The translations under genes and the position numbers were made by a program. Positions 7,518-15,703 of a DNA stretch of 64,000 nucleotides are shown here, piece after piece. Below the pieces are notes generated by a model. The model saw nothing but the letters and a program-made list of their open reading frames with translations. It was not told where the DNA came from and made no database searches. Each line of letters opens with the position of its first letter. Position 1 is the stretch's first letter. Source of the DNA: Streptomyces sp. DG2A-72 (GTDB taxonomy: Bacteria; Actinomycetota; Actinomycetes; Streptomycetales; Streptomycetaceae). The stretch covers positions 1-64,000 of the forward strand of contig NZ_JASTLC010000002.1 in assembly GCF_030499575.1 (NCBI RefSeq), in the 5' to 3' direction.

Positions 7518-10057
7518 ACGTCCACCTTTTCCATGACGGGGCCGTTGCCGGGGAGCTGCGTCGCCTTCGGGCTGGTGTCGAGGAGGTCGAGGAGTTCGAG
7601 AGAGGGCACGTCCCACTGCACGGTGGCGCACCGGAAGCGGTGGTCCCGGATGACGCAGTGCCCGTGCCTGATCTCGCCGTCCGGCAACAGGCCCACCGAG
7701 TGGATGAGCGCCCTCGTGTGTGCGTCCTTGGGTAGGCCGAGGAGCTGCGCCAACGCGTCTTGTTGCTCCGGGGTGGTCAACTGGAATCCCGCAACCGTGC
7801 TGAGCTGTTCGAGGACGCCGACGAGACGAACGAGGCTCTCCGGGTCCTGCGTGTCGAGCAAGAGCGCGGTGTGCAGGGCCCTACCCACACGGGCGATGTA
7901 GTCGAGGAACTTCGCGCCCTGCTCGGTTTGGGTCAGGACGTGGACCTCCGGCACGGTCACGACCTTGCGCAGGCCGCGCAGGTCCCTGCGGCCCGCGGTG
8001 GTGATGCCGAAGGCGAGCATCGAGTGCATGAGGGCGACGCTCAGCCGCTCGGCGGGGTTCCACTCCTTGCGGGACGAGCCGGGCCCCGGCAGGGAGAGGC
8101 CCGGCATCTGCACGACCCAGATCCCCGGCTCGGGTGTGATCGGCGGGGCGCTGGTGGTCGGGCGGCCCATGAACGGGGCGCCCAAAGTGTTCTGCGCCAA
8201 CTCGTAGAGGGCCTCGCCGGTCTCGCGGCCGAGGTCGTCATCCATCCGCCGCAGGTGCTCAATCACCTTCCACGTGGCGGGCTGGCCCTCGTTGATGACC
8301 GCGTTCACCGCGCGCGTGATCGGGATCTCGGCGCCCCGCTCCCGCAGCCACTCGGGCGTGGCCATGCTGAGCTGTGTGGGCACTTCACCGCGGGCGACGT
8401 CGACACCCTCCTCGGCCAGGAGGGTGAACAGGTCCGCGGTGCCGGCGAATCGCTGCCCGGTCTCCACCAAGTGGGCATTGAGGCCGTAGCGGCGCGCGGC
8501 CGAGACGACGCCGCCCAAGTCCCCCTTGAAGTCCAACCCCAAGACGAACGCGCCGCGGTGTGCCGCGTCGAGCATGGCGAGCATGGCCGCCGTGGTCTTG
8601 CCGCGGCCACTTCGCCCGACGATCGCTGTTGTCGTCGCGTCGCCGCGGTCACTGCCGGCGGTGATGTCCAGCCGGAAGACACCGGGGGTGCTGCCTGTGA
8701 GGTAGCCAACGATGGGGCCCTCGTCGGCGCCGACCTTGGCGCCGCCCCACCACCAGGAGCCGGACAAGGCGGTGACGTCGCGGACGTGGCCGAGGTCGGG
8801 CACGCGGAGTTGGTCGCCGGGCTGGCACTCCAACCACATCTCACGCTGTTCGTCCTCGGCGACAACGACCTCGATCCCCATCCCACCGAAGTGGGTGACC
8901 ACGGCGTCGACCCGGGCCCGGAGGTCGTCGAGGGAGGTCTCGGACGTGACGATCAGCCGCGGGTGATCTTCTACAAGCGTGATGTCCTCGCGGGTCAGAT
9001 CCCGCTTGAGCCGGGACATGGCGCCCTCGGTCTCCTCGATGTCCTCGCCGGGGTCTTCGGCGCTGGCATTCGCGGCGCTGTGTCGCTGTTCCTTGGCCGA
9101 GCGCCTCACATCGTCGACCTTCTTCCGTGCCTCCCGCTTGGGCTGCACGCGGAATCTCACGCTCGCCTCGGGACTGACGGGAAGGATGAGGTCGGCCGCT
9201 TCGTCGAGCTCCTCCTCGTCGTCTATGTCTGGCACATAGTTGATTTCGGAGAGGACTCTCAACCACTCGCCGTTGCCGGGGGATTCGAGGTGCTCGGGGA
9301 AGCCGGGCATGGCGAGCACCGACACCCAGGCCGCCACATCGCCGTGGGCGTCGACCACCCGAAGGTGGTCCGGATACGGCAGGAGCCTGCCACGGGTCAG
9401 GGCGGCCACCTTGGCGCCGCTGATGACTCCGGCATTCGCGGCCGGGAGCGGCGCGGCGCGGTGCTGCTCGCGGGAGATCATCCACGCGAGCATTTCCACG
9501 CTCGCGGGCTGCGCCTTCCACGGGGAGGACTCAAGGCGGCGGTGAAGGCGGCGCATCTGCGCATCGAGGCGGGCGAGCTCGCGCGAGGTGACGTTCGAGG
9601 AGAGGCCGAGCCCTTCCTGAATGCCCTTGCGGCTGAGCTTGGCAGCCTGCCCGGCCCGGTCGGTCAGACGGACACCGAGCAGAAGGTGACGGGTCGGCAG
9701 GCTGATCTGTTCGAGACGGCGGATGCGCAGGCTTGCCCACTCGTCCCAGGCCCCCGAGTTGAAGAGCTCTTCAGCCTCGGCCGCGTAGTCCTCGGCGTGC
9801 AGCGGGGACCACAGAACCCGCAAGTGGCACTCGTAGCCGACCAGAATCCGCGCGAGCGCTGAATCGGCCTGGTCGAGCTCGGCGTCGCGGGCAGTCTCGC
9901 TCATCAAGTCGGTGTTGGACGAGGCGAGGACGAACCACGCCTCGGTGTGGTCGTCGGTGACCACGAGTCCATCACTCAGGGCGACGTACTGGGGGGCGGC
10001 GGCCGAGCGGTCGCTCCCCACGCCGACGAAACTCCCGAGCCTGCGAAGCACCTTCAC
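7514..10057 (-). CDS. VirB4-like conjugation ATPase
   Basis: An 847-residue protein with a GTG start (10057) overlapping the upstream stop as GTGA, and an AAAGGGGG ribosome site. Residues 1-320 are an N-terminal domain. The P-loop GRSGRGKTT is at about 481-489, followed by VLGLDFKGDLGG and a Walker-B-like strand VVTVPEVHVL. Residues 620-800 complete the ATPase fold. VirB4-type ATPases power assembly of type IV secretion channels at the membrane. A second, separate FtsK-like ATPase at 13225-15504 supplies the coupling function. No frameshift is seen. Confidence 0.88.
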   Translation of the reverse strand: MKVLRRLGSFVGVGSDRSAAAPQYVALSDGLVVTDDHTEAWFVLASSNTDLMSETARDAELDQADSALARILVGYECHLRVLWSPLHAEDYAAEAEELFNSGAWDEWASLRIRRLEQISLPTRHLLLGVRLTDRAGQAAKLSRKGIQEGLGLSSNVTSRELARLDAQMRRLHRRLESSPWKAQPASVEMLAWMISREQHRAAPLPAANAGVISGAKVAALTRGRLLPYPDHLRVVDAHGDVAAWVSVLAMPGFPEHLESPGNGEWLRVLSEINYVPDIDDEEELDEAADLILPVSPEASVRFRVQPKREARKKVDDVRRSAKEQRHSAANASAEDPGEDIEETEGAMSRLKRDLTREDITLVEDHPRLIVTSETSLDDLRARVDAVVTHFGGMGIEVVVAEDEQREMWLECQPGDQLRVPDLGHVRDVTALSGSWWWGGAKVGADEGPIVGYLTGSTPGVFRLDITAGSDRGDATTTAIVGRSGRGKTTAAMLAMLDAAHRGAFVLGLDFKGDLGGVVSAARRYGLNAHLVETGQRFAGTADLFTLLAEEGVDVARGEVPTQLSMATPEWLRERGAEIPITRAVNAVINEGQPATWKVIEHLRRMDDDLGRETGEALYELAQNTLGAPFMGRPTTSAPPITPEPGIWVVQMPGLSLPGPGSSRKEWNPAERLSVALMHSMLAFGITTAGRRDLRGLRKVVTVPEVHVLTQTEQGAKFLDYIARVGRALHTALLLDTQDPESLVRLVGVLEQLSTVAGFQLTTPEQQDALAQLLGLPKDAHTRALIHSVGLLPDGEIRHGHCVIRDHRFRCATVQWDVPSLELLDLLDTSPKATQLPGNGPVMEKVDV

Positions 10058-10614
10058 GACTTCCCCCTTTGTTTCATTGCCTTGCGTCCGTACGCCTTGA
10101 CCACGGCATCGGGCCCGAACAGGCGGGGACGGGCGGCGAGCCGGATCGGCGCGCCGGCACCCTGTGGGATGGACTCCTCGTCACCGAGCCACCGCTCGAT
10201 GGGCCCGCCGAGGGGCGAGTCGACGAGGAATTCGAGGCGGGTCCCCCACCGGGCACGGCGGTTCATCCACTCGCTTCGGGTGGCGGCGCGTCGGCCGCCG
10301 CTGACGATCGGCCGGTGGCCGAGGACGAGATAGCGGATGCCGATCGCCCATTGAGTGATCTTCCATCGCCGGTCGATGGATGCTCGCTGCGCGCCGTAGA
10401 CGGTGACGATCAGCGGCGGCAGGAAGTAGGCCGTAAACGAGGGCTTGCTCGGGGCGCCGAAGACCAACAGCATGACCGCCCACCACACGCCATTGAGGAC
10501 CAGGCCCATCACGAGCGGGCGGCGCGGCGCCCCTTCCCCCAGGTCGATACCGAGAATCTCGTGTTGCTTCGTCTCCAGCGCGAAATGTTGGGTGTACGTG
10601 TTGCCCACTCGCAT
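10054..10614 (-). CDS. TcpE/PrgI-like membrane protein
   Basis: A 186-residue protein. ATG 10614 shares a base with the upstream stop (TGATG), and its own stop overlaps the VirB4-like start. Two membrane helices are visible at about residues 33-48 (LVMGLVLNGVWWAVMLLVF) and 54-70 (FTAYFLPPLIVTVYG). A basic cytoplasmic domain of about 115 residues follows. Small two-helix proteins directly upstream of VirB4 are typical of Gram-positive Tcp and PrgI-type transfer systems, where they anchor the ATPase. The family call is from topology and context. Confidence 0.72.
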   Translation of the reverse strand: MRVGNTYTQHFALETKQHEILGIDLGEGAPRRPLVMGLVLNGVWWAVMLLVFGAPSKPSFTAYFLPPLIVTVYGAQRASIDRRWKITQWAIGIRYLVLGHRPIVSGGRRAATRSEWMNRRARWGTRLEFLVDSPLGGPIERWLGDEESIPQGAGAPIRLAARPRLFGPDAVVKAYGRKAMKQRGKS

Positions 10615-10976
10615 CAGGCGGACCCCGAGACCTTCCCCCAGATGCCCGTCAAGACGTCTTGGACGGTGTCGGGGGCCCAGACGTACGCGCCGACGAAGAC
10701 GGCCGCCACGCCCATGGTGACCATCTCGCCCCATTCCTTTTTCATGAAGTGGCCCACGCCGCGGACGGCGATGATCGCCGTCAGGATGTTCCCGGCGACG
10801 AGGAGAACCCAGTCCTTCAACTCGCCGCCGGTGGTGAGCCCTGCGGCGAGGACGACGCCGGTTGTGGCGTCGGCCCGGTAGGCGTGCGGACTGGTGGCGG
10901 TCGTGGCCCACAGGGCGAGTCGCGCTTTGACTGCGGACAGCGCGGCCGGGGCCGCGCGGCGGAGGTATGGCAACAC
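10614..10976 (-). CDS. small membrane protein of the transfer operon (pilin/TcpD-like position)
   Basis: About 120 residues from a GTG at 10976, preceded by AAGGGGGA eight bases upstream. The open frame extends to 11096 but the extension has no ribosome site. Three hydrophobic segments are visible: TGVVLAAGLTTGG, DWVLLVAGNILTAIIAVRG and MVTMGVAAVFVGAYVWAPD. It is the first gene of the VirB4 transcription unit and lies just downstream of the CTCAT/ATGAG box at 11031-11056. Small VirB2-like or TcpD-like proteins occupy this position in related systems, so a channel or pilin-like role is inferred. Confidence 0.72.
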   Translation of the reverse strand: MLPYLRRAAPAALSAVKARLALWATTATSPHAYRADATTGVVLAAGLTTGGELKDWVLLVAGNILTAIIAVRGVGHFMKKEWGEMVTMGVAAVFVGAYVWAPDTVQDVLTGIWGKVSGSA

Positions 10977-11030
10977 GGGTTCGGTTCCCCCTTGGTGAAG
11001 TGGTGCGCTGACCTGGGCGCATGACGGCGG

Positions 11031-11056
11031 CTCATGTTTTATGAGCTGGGGACATA
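11031..11056. promoter_or_regulatory. CTCAT-N5-ATGAG box, copy A
   Basis: An inverted repeat CTCAT-GTTTT-ATGAG followed by CTGGGGACATA. Near-identical copies are at 25422-25447 and 55719-55744. Here it lies 55 bp upstream of the start of the 10614-10976 gene, so it may be an operator for the transfer operon. Confidence 0.75.
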
Positions 11057-11059
11057 CGG

Positions 11060-12181
11060 TCACAGCGAGCCCCCGTGGACGTCGGCGACTTGCCACCGCG
11101 CGGCGTCGCTGGACGACACGCGCGTGAGGGTGACGCGGTAGGTCTGCTCGACGGTGGCTCCGCCGAGGGTCCAGGAGACGACCGCGGTCCCCGTGCGGTC
11201 GCTGCCGCTGCCGTCGTCGACCGACCAGGACGACAGATCCTTGTACGTGATGCCGGCGGGCAGGGCCGGGACGCTTGCGCCGGGGGCGGTGACGGTGTCC
11301 GTGTCGCCTGAGGCGTAGGCCCCGAAGAACTTCTCAACGACGCTTTGCGTCTGTGTGCTCAACTCCGTGTCGGCGTGCGCGGTCGACAGGTCGGGGGCCT
11401 TGGGGCCGCGCGCCGGGATGCCGACGAGGCCGGGGGTCCCGGTGACGATGACCCGGCCGGAGGTCTCGACAACGGGCACGTCGAGGCCGACCCATCGGGC
11501 GGCCTCCTCGGTGGTGGTCTTCTTCCCCTTGGTGGTGGTGACCGTCTCGGGACGGATCAGCACGTCGACCCGTACGCGGGCCTGTTCCTGTTTGCCGTGG
11601 GTCACGGTCCCCGGCTGGACGGCTAGCACGTCCTGGTTGCCGTGGCCGTCCCACCCCATGGTGGTGTCGGAGTCCGCCGGCAGGACGGAGGCGAGGAGCT
11701 GCGCCCGCTCGTCCGGCTGGTCCTCGTCGAACGTGAGGTACGCGCGGGCGAACCGGGCGGCCACGGCTTGCGCTTCCTCGTCCGGGTAGGCCGCGGCTTG
11801 GGTCGTGGTCGTCTTGGGGGTGGGCGCCGTCGTCTTCGCAGGGAAGAACCATTGCCGCACTCCGGTGATGGCCGCGAGCACGACGACGAACCACAGCAGA
11901 CCGCGGCCGAAGCGTCGGACGAACGCGGCGCCGGACTTCTCCTCTTGTGGCACCCAGGGCGTGACCGGCTTCGCAGCGCGCACGGGAGGGGGTGAGGGCG
12001 GAGCGGTCACGGTCGCGCCTGCCTGTTGTTGGCGCAGTCGGTTGCCTGCGGACTCCCACGGGTTCGCGGGCCCGGTGGCCGGTTCGCTCTGCTGAGGGAC
12101 ACCCGCCTTCGCGGGATCGCCGGTCTTCGCTGGTTCCGGCAGACCCGCAATCTTCCGCAGGACCCTTCCAAACGACGGCAC
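11060..12181 (-). CDS. TcpC-like conjugal transfer protein
   Basis: About 373 residues from a GTG at 12181 with an ideal GGGGGAGG ribosome site. Residues 1-85 are a Pro/Ala-rich cytoplasmic region. A single membrane helix (LLWFVVVLAAITGV) is at about 95-110. The long extracytoplasmic part appears to carry two similar alpha/beta domains (AVAARFARAYLTFDEDQP... and SVVEKFFGAYASGDTDTV...), the NTF2-like pair seen in TcpC and distantly in VirB8. TcpC-type proteins scaffold the mating channel. The gene is convergent on the VirB4 operon promoter region and divergent from the double-HTH gene. Confidence 0.82.
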   Translation of the reverse strand: MPSFGRVLRKIAGLPEPAKTGDPAKAGVPQQSEPATGPANPWESAGNRLRQQQAGATVTAPPSPPPVRAAKPVTPWVPQEEKSGAAFVRRFGRGLLWFVVVLAAITGVRQWFFPAKTTAPTPKTTTTQAAAYPDEEAQAVAARFARAYLTFDEDQPDERAQLLASVLPADSDTTMGWDGHGNQDVLAVQPGTVTHGKQEQARVRVDVLIRPETVTTTKGKKTTTEEAARWVGLDVPVVETSGRVIVTGTPGLVGIPARGPKAPDLSTAHADTELSTQTQSVVEKFFGAYASGDTDTVTAPGASVPALPAGITYKDLSSWSVDDGSGSDRTGTAVVSWTLGGATVEQTYRVTLTRVSSSDAARWQVADVHGGSL

Positions 12182-12377
12182 CGCGCAACCTCCCCCAGAT
12201 TCAACCAACTTTCCCCGCACGGGTGATCGACCCTATGCCGGGAGTGATCAAAGCGTCAAAGAAGTTCGTAACCAAGCCGCGCACGCTGTGCCCAACCTGT
12301 GACACGTGCCCAGCGGCGGTGATCAAGGGCCGCTAGAGTGCCGCCCCGAGCCGACAACGAACGGGGGACACAGAGGG

Positions 12378-12809
12378 GTGCGCATACGCCGGGGACGTCT
12401 GCGAAAGCTGCGACTTTCACGCGGCTGGACACAAGGTGAATTGGCCGTACAGGTGGGTTGTTCTCGCAGTGCCGTTTCCACTTGGGAGACGACCGGCCGT
12501 CCCCCTCGACCGAACCGGCTGCAACGCCTTGCCCGTGTTTTCGGGGTTCCGGTTGGGTACCTTATCGAGTCCGGCCATTCGTCGATTCTTCGTTGTCTGC
12601 GCACGTCGGCGGGTCTGCTGCAAAGGGACGTCGCGCGCCTATTGAAAGTGTGTGCTTCGACGTATTGCGACGTCGAGACTGGACGCCAGGATGTACCGGA
12701 AAGATGGGTTCCTATCCTGAGTGAGCGGTACGACGTCGCGCCGGAAATAATCCGGGGGTTACCGGTGAGGGATGCGAGCAACAACGGCGGCGGGGGTACG
12801 GGTTCGTGA
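12378..12809 (+). CDS. protein with two XRE-type helix-turn-helix domains
   Basis: A 143-residue protein from a GTG at 12378, nine bases after GGGGGA. Residues 5-50 form a classical XRE helix-turn-helix (RKLRLSRGWTQGELAVQVGCSRSAVSTWE). Residues 68-115 form a second, weaker copy (LRCLRTSAGLLQRDVARLLKVCASTYCDVE). It is the only plus-strand gene inside the minus-strand transfer region and is divergent from the TcpC-like gene across a 196-bp gap, so autoregulation and control of the transfer genes is likely. Tandem XRE domains in such a short protein could bind an operator without dimerising. Confidence 0.82.
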   Translation: MRIRRGRLRKLRLSRGWTQGELAVQVGCSRSAVSTWETTGRPPRPNRLQRLARVFGVPVGYLIESGHSSILRCLRTSAGLLQRDVARLLKVCASTYCDVETGRQDVPERWVPILSERYDVAPEIIRGLPVRDASNNGGGGTGS

Positions 12810-12825
12810 TCTGTACCCCCGCCGC
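12787..12825. terminator. bidirectional terminator between convergent genes
   Basis: GCGGCGGGGGTAC at 12787-12799 pairs perfectly with 12813-12825 around a 13-base loop, and TGTCTTT follows. It overlaps the end of the double-HTH gene and separates it from the convergent gene ending at 12843. Confidence 0.8.
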
Positions 12826-12842
12826 TGTCTTTCCAGACGTTC

Positions 12843-13232
12843 CTACTTCAGCCCCTCGTAATGCTCTTGCCAGAGATCGGCGCATCGCCGGTTGATGATG
12901 TCGACGGATGTTCCGGCGCCTCCGTACAGAATGACGCCGAGAGGTTCCTCGCGTACGGCCGACTTCCCGAAGAGGTTTGCCGCTGAATCGGCAACATCGT
13001 TCAGGAGTTGGTTTGCCCGGTCGTTGTCGATAGGCGGGATAGGCCATCTCATGTGCCAGCCCGAGCCGACGAGAGCGGGCGCGGTCTCGGCGTACTCGTC
13101 GCCGGAGTACGCGCGAATACGTCCGTGAACCAGATCAATGGAGAGGAACGCCCGACTCTCGCTTTCGAGGTCGTTCCCTCCTCGCGTCAGATAGTCGCGT
13201 GCGATCTCTTGCCCTGCGGCCTTTTCAGGCAC
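12843..13232 (-). CDS. hypothetical protein coupled to the FtsK-like gene
   Basis: A 129-residue protein from a GTG at 13232 that overlaps the end of the FtsK-like gene by 8 bp, indicating coupled translation. The sequence is acidic and mixed alpha/beta (SRAFLSIDLVHGRIRAYSGDEYAETAPALVG...) with no recognised motif, signal peptide or membrane span. Overlap with the coupling-protein gene suggests a linked role in transfer, but nothing in the protein proves it. Alternative upstream starts would extend it into the FtsK coding frame and have no ribosome site. Confidence 0.68.
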   Translation of the reverse strand: MPEKAAGQEIARDYLTRGGNDLESESRAFLSIDLVHGRIRAYSGDEYAETAPALVGSGWHMRWPIPPIDNDRANQLLNDVADSAANLFGKSAVREEPLGVILYGGAGTSVDIINRRCADLWQEHYEGLK

Positions 13233-15504
13233 TCGGCGCCCCCTCGTCTTCCTTGTCCCCTGCATTCTTGCGAGGGGTGGTGTTGTTCTTCTCCTGCCAT
13301 GCCACCCATTCCGCATGCCACGACTTGAGTTCCTCCTCGCTGTAATAGGAGGTCTGGCCGTCGCTCACGCCCTCGGGCGCCTTGATTCCGCGCGCTTCGC
13401 CGCGCTTGAAATAGGTTCGAGTGGTCGATGCCTTCCACGGGAGAATGCCGAGTTGGAACGCGTCGGCGAGGCTGTACGTCTCGGGGAGCTCCTCCTCCTG
13501 GTCCTCGGCCTTGGCGAGCTCCAGCCCGGCGCCGGCGCCTGTCGTGCCGCCTGTCGCGTCGGCTGTCGCGAGGGCCGCTGTCGTGCGCTGTGAGCTGGGC
13601 GTACTCCCCGTGATCCCCAGTGCTCCCGTGAGCACGACAGCGGGCAGGCTGGCCGGGCCGTACTTGCCGCCGGGCAGGAACGCGCCCGTGGCCGCGGTGG
13701 CGTTCACCTCGTCGAGAATCTCGGGCGTGATCCACGGCGCCAGTTGCCCCGCATCGAACCACTCCGGGGCGGGTGCGCATTGAGAAAGAAGTTCCCGAAC
13801 CTGCGGCGTGATGTACGAGGGTTGAATCTCGCGAACGTAAACGTGATCGGCATCGGGGTCTTTCCTCTGATCCGTGTAGGCGCCGCGTCCCGGAATGCTG
13901 GTGTCGTACGGGATAACGGGCGTGCTCTGCCCGAAAGCAACACCCCACGAAATGCGGTCCTGCTGCCCGACTGTCATTTTTGTTCCGATCTGCGCGCGCT
14001 CCATCGTGCCACCGAAAAACGTGTTGGCGAATTGCTGTGAACCGACCACGACACGGTGATCGGAGGAGCGTCCTTGCAGAAGGGTGATAGAGAGCCAGTC
14101 GAGGAAGGGAGGGGTTCCCTTTCCCTTGAGGCCGTAACGCCACCACGTATATGCGAGCTTGATCAATGTGGGGAGCTCGTCAACAACAAGGGTGCGCGGG
14201 ATGAGTTGGGTGCGAAGGGCCGGATCGGCTCCCCTTTCCGTGGCTGCCTCGGCGGCCATCATGGAAGTGAGGAACTCGGCGAATGCTGCGACGCATTCGC
14301 GCACCGTCTTATGAATCCGTACGCCCGAGAACCCTTCCGCCTCGGCGAGAGAGTTCCTCTTGGTGTCGAGGATGTCGATAAGCTCGCCGTGTTGCCGCCC
14401 GTGGACGACCGGAATATAGAGGACGGTCGACTTACCGGAGCCGGTTGCACCAGCCACACCCCAATGCGGTGTGGCGGTTTTCGTGTGCACTTCTACATCA
14501 ACGATTCTGTCACCGTCGATAGCAAGGCCGATGAACACACGGCGGGGGTCACCCGTCGACTTCCACGGGACGTAATCGGGGAGAACGGGCTTAGGCACGG
14601 GCTTGGGCTTGGGTGTCCACCGGACGTAATGCTCTTTGCCGGTCCGGTTCCACTCCGGCACCCATTCACCGGGTACGCGCTGCTCGATAACCCGCTCAAT
14701 TGCGGAAACACCTTCGGGTCCGCCCACCCAACTCACGGGGAGGCGGAGGACGATTTCGGCGCCGTCGGCGGTCATGTCGTCAGGGATCGAGAGCCATCTC
14801 GACCGGCGTTCCCTGTCCTCCATTCGGAGGACTTGCCGGACGGCCGCCCACACGCCGGGGCCGTAGATTTGTCTATCTGTCCACACCGGTTGTACGCGCC
14901 ACAACCCGAGCCCCGAGGGTCCGGTGAACGCTGCCAGATACGCCGTCACGGCGACTGCGATAAGGGCGAGTTGGGTCTCGTCGGGGTAGCGCCAAAGGCC
15001 CCACGCGATCGGCAGGGGCGCCAGGCGGACCGCTGCGCGCGCGGCGTACGGCCATCGGTGCCAGAGGTGCAGGACGCGCCACAAACCCGCCACGGCGCCG
15101 AACAGGGCCCGGACGGGGGCGAGTACGGCGCGGGCGGCACTGCGGGGCCGGTCGGGCTTGTCGAGGGAGACACCGAAGCTGTTGAGGCGGTCGTCTTTGC
15201 CGAGCTGGTCGACGGGCGTCTCGGTGGCCTGGTCGTCGGGCAGCGGGGCGCCGGCATGCCACCACGTGGCCTCGCTGCGCGGTACGGCGACGAGCTCGCG
15301 CCCGCCGACGTACCGGCCGATGCCCGCGGCCAGTGAGCCGAAGAACCGTTCAATGCTGCGGTTGAACTCCTTACGGTCCGCGGGCGTGCCCTGGTTGGCC
15401 AGGACCGCGACCACGACCAGGGCGCCGAGGGCGAGGCCGCCGAGGCTGAATCCGCCGCCCGGGAGACCGTCCACAAGGTCCGGGAGGTCCGGAAGGGCTT
15501 CCAC
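13225..15504 (-). CDS. FtsK/TcpA-like coupling protein
   Basis: A 759-residue protein from a GTG at 15504 with an AAAGGGGGAAC ribosome site. Membrane segments lie near residues 20-37 and 178-195. The motor domain has Walker A GATGSGKST (352-360) and Walker B LVVDE (439-443). After a Thr/Ala-rich linker at about 620-660 the C-terminus resembles a winged-helix DNA-binding domain (LADAFQLGILPWKASTTRTYFKRGEARGI). It probably recognises and pumps plasmid DNA to the type IV-like channel encoded to its left. The linker-coding DNA holds the first CTGTCGCG iteron block (13538-13640). Confidence 0.87.
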   Translation of the reverse strand: MEALPDLPDLVDGLPGGGFSLGGLALGALVVVAVLANQGTPADRKEFNRSIERFFGSLAAGIGRYVGGRELVAVPRSEATWWHAGAPLPDDQATETPVDQLGKDDRLNSFGVSLDKPDRPRSAARAVLAPVRALFGAVAGLWRVLHLWHRWPYAARAAVRLAPLPIAWGLWRYPDETQLALIAVAVTAYLAAFTGPSGLGLWRVQPVWTDRQIYGPGVWAAVRQVLRMEDRERRSRWLSIPDDMTADGAEIVLRLPVSWVGGPEGVSAIERVIEQRVPGEWVPEWNRTGKEHYVRWTPKPKPVPKPVLPDYVPWKSTGDPRRVFIGLAIDGDRIVDVEVHTKTATPHWGVAGATGSGKSTVLYIPVVHGRQHGELIDILDTKRNSLAEAEGFSGVRIHKTVRECVAAFAEFLTSMMAAEAATERGADPALRTQLIPRTLVVDELPTLIKLAYTWWRYGLKGKGTPPFLDWLSITLLQGRSSDHRVVVGSQQFANTFFGGTMERAQIGTKMTVGQQDRISWGVAFGQSTPVIPYDTSIPGRGAYTDQRKDPDADHVYVREIQPSYITPQVRELLSQCAPAPEWFDAGQLAPWITPEILDEVNATAATGAFLPGGKYGPASLPAVVLTGALGITGSTPSSQRTTAALATADATGGTTGAGAGLELAKAEDQEEELPETYSLADAFQLGILPWKASTTRTYFKRGEARGIKAPEGVSDGQTSYYSEEELKSWHAEWVAWQEKNNTTPRKNAGDKEDEGAPSA
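13538..13640. repeat. CTGTCG iteron block, copy 1
   Basis: Four CTGTCG-type repeats (CTGTCGTGC, CTGTCGCGT, CTGTCGCGA, CTGTCGTGC) are followed by CTGTGAGCTG, a C-rich stretch and the inverted copy GCACGACAG. The same arrangement occurs at 49684-49761 and 60644-60745. It lies inside the FtsK-like coding sequence, in the linker before the DNA-binding domain. Confidence 0.75.
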
Positions 15505-15603
15505 TGTTCCCCCTTTCTGTCCGCACGCCGCCGAGGGGTGCCCCTTGATCCTCGCGCACGGCTACGACAGACCGCGGCCGGGTTTCTCCCCCAGCAACAA
15601 CGG

Positions 15604-15630
15604 GCGCCCGACTCCTGGGGAGTCGGGCGC
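15604..15630 (-). terminator. intrinsic terminator
   Basis: GCGCCCGACTCC at 15604-15615 pairs perfectly with 15619-15630 around a TGG loop. It lies 74 bp downstream of the XRE-TPR regulator gene and separates it from the FtsK-like gene. Confidence 0.78.
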
Positions 15631-15703
15631 GGGCGGGCAGCGGTTCGGGGTGCCGCCGGGAGCGTCGAGGGCGGACTCCCGCGGGCTGAATAGGGCGGGC
15701 CGG

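Noticed and set aside
7760..9862. 700-codon plus-strand frame
   Set aside because: It is antisense to the VirB4-like ATPase, which has intact Walker motifs and operon overlaps; the plus-strand translation has no recognisable domain.
11032..11056. MSPAHK leader peptide conserved at the three CTCAT boxes
   Set aside because: The tiny frame has no ribosome site and in two of three cases is on the strand opposite the nearest gene, so the conservation is better explained by a DNA site.
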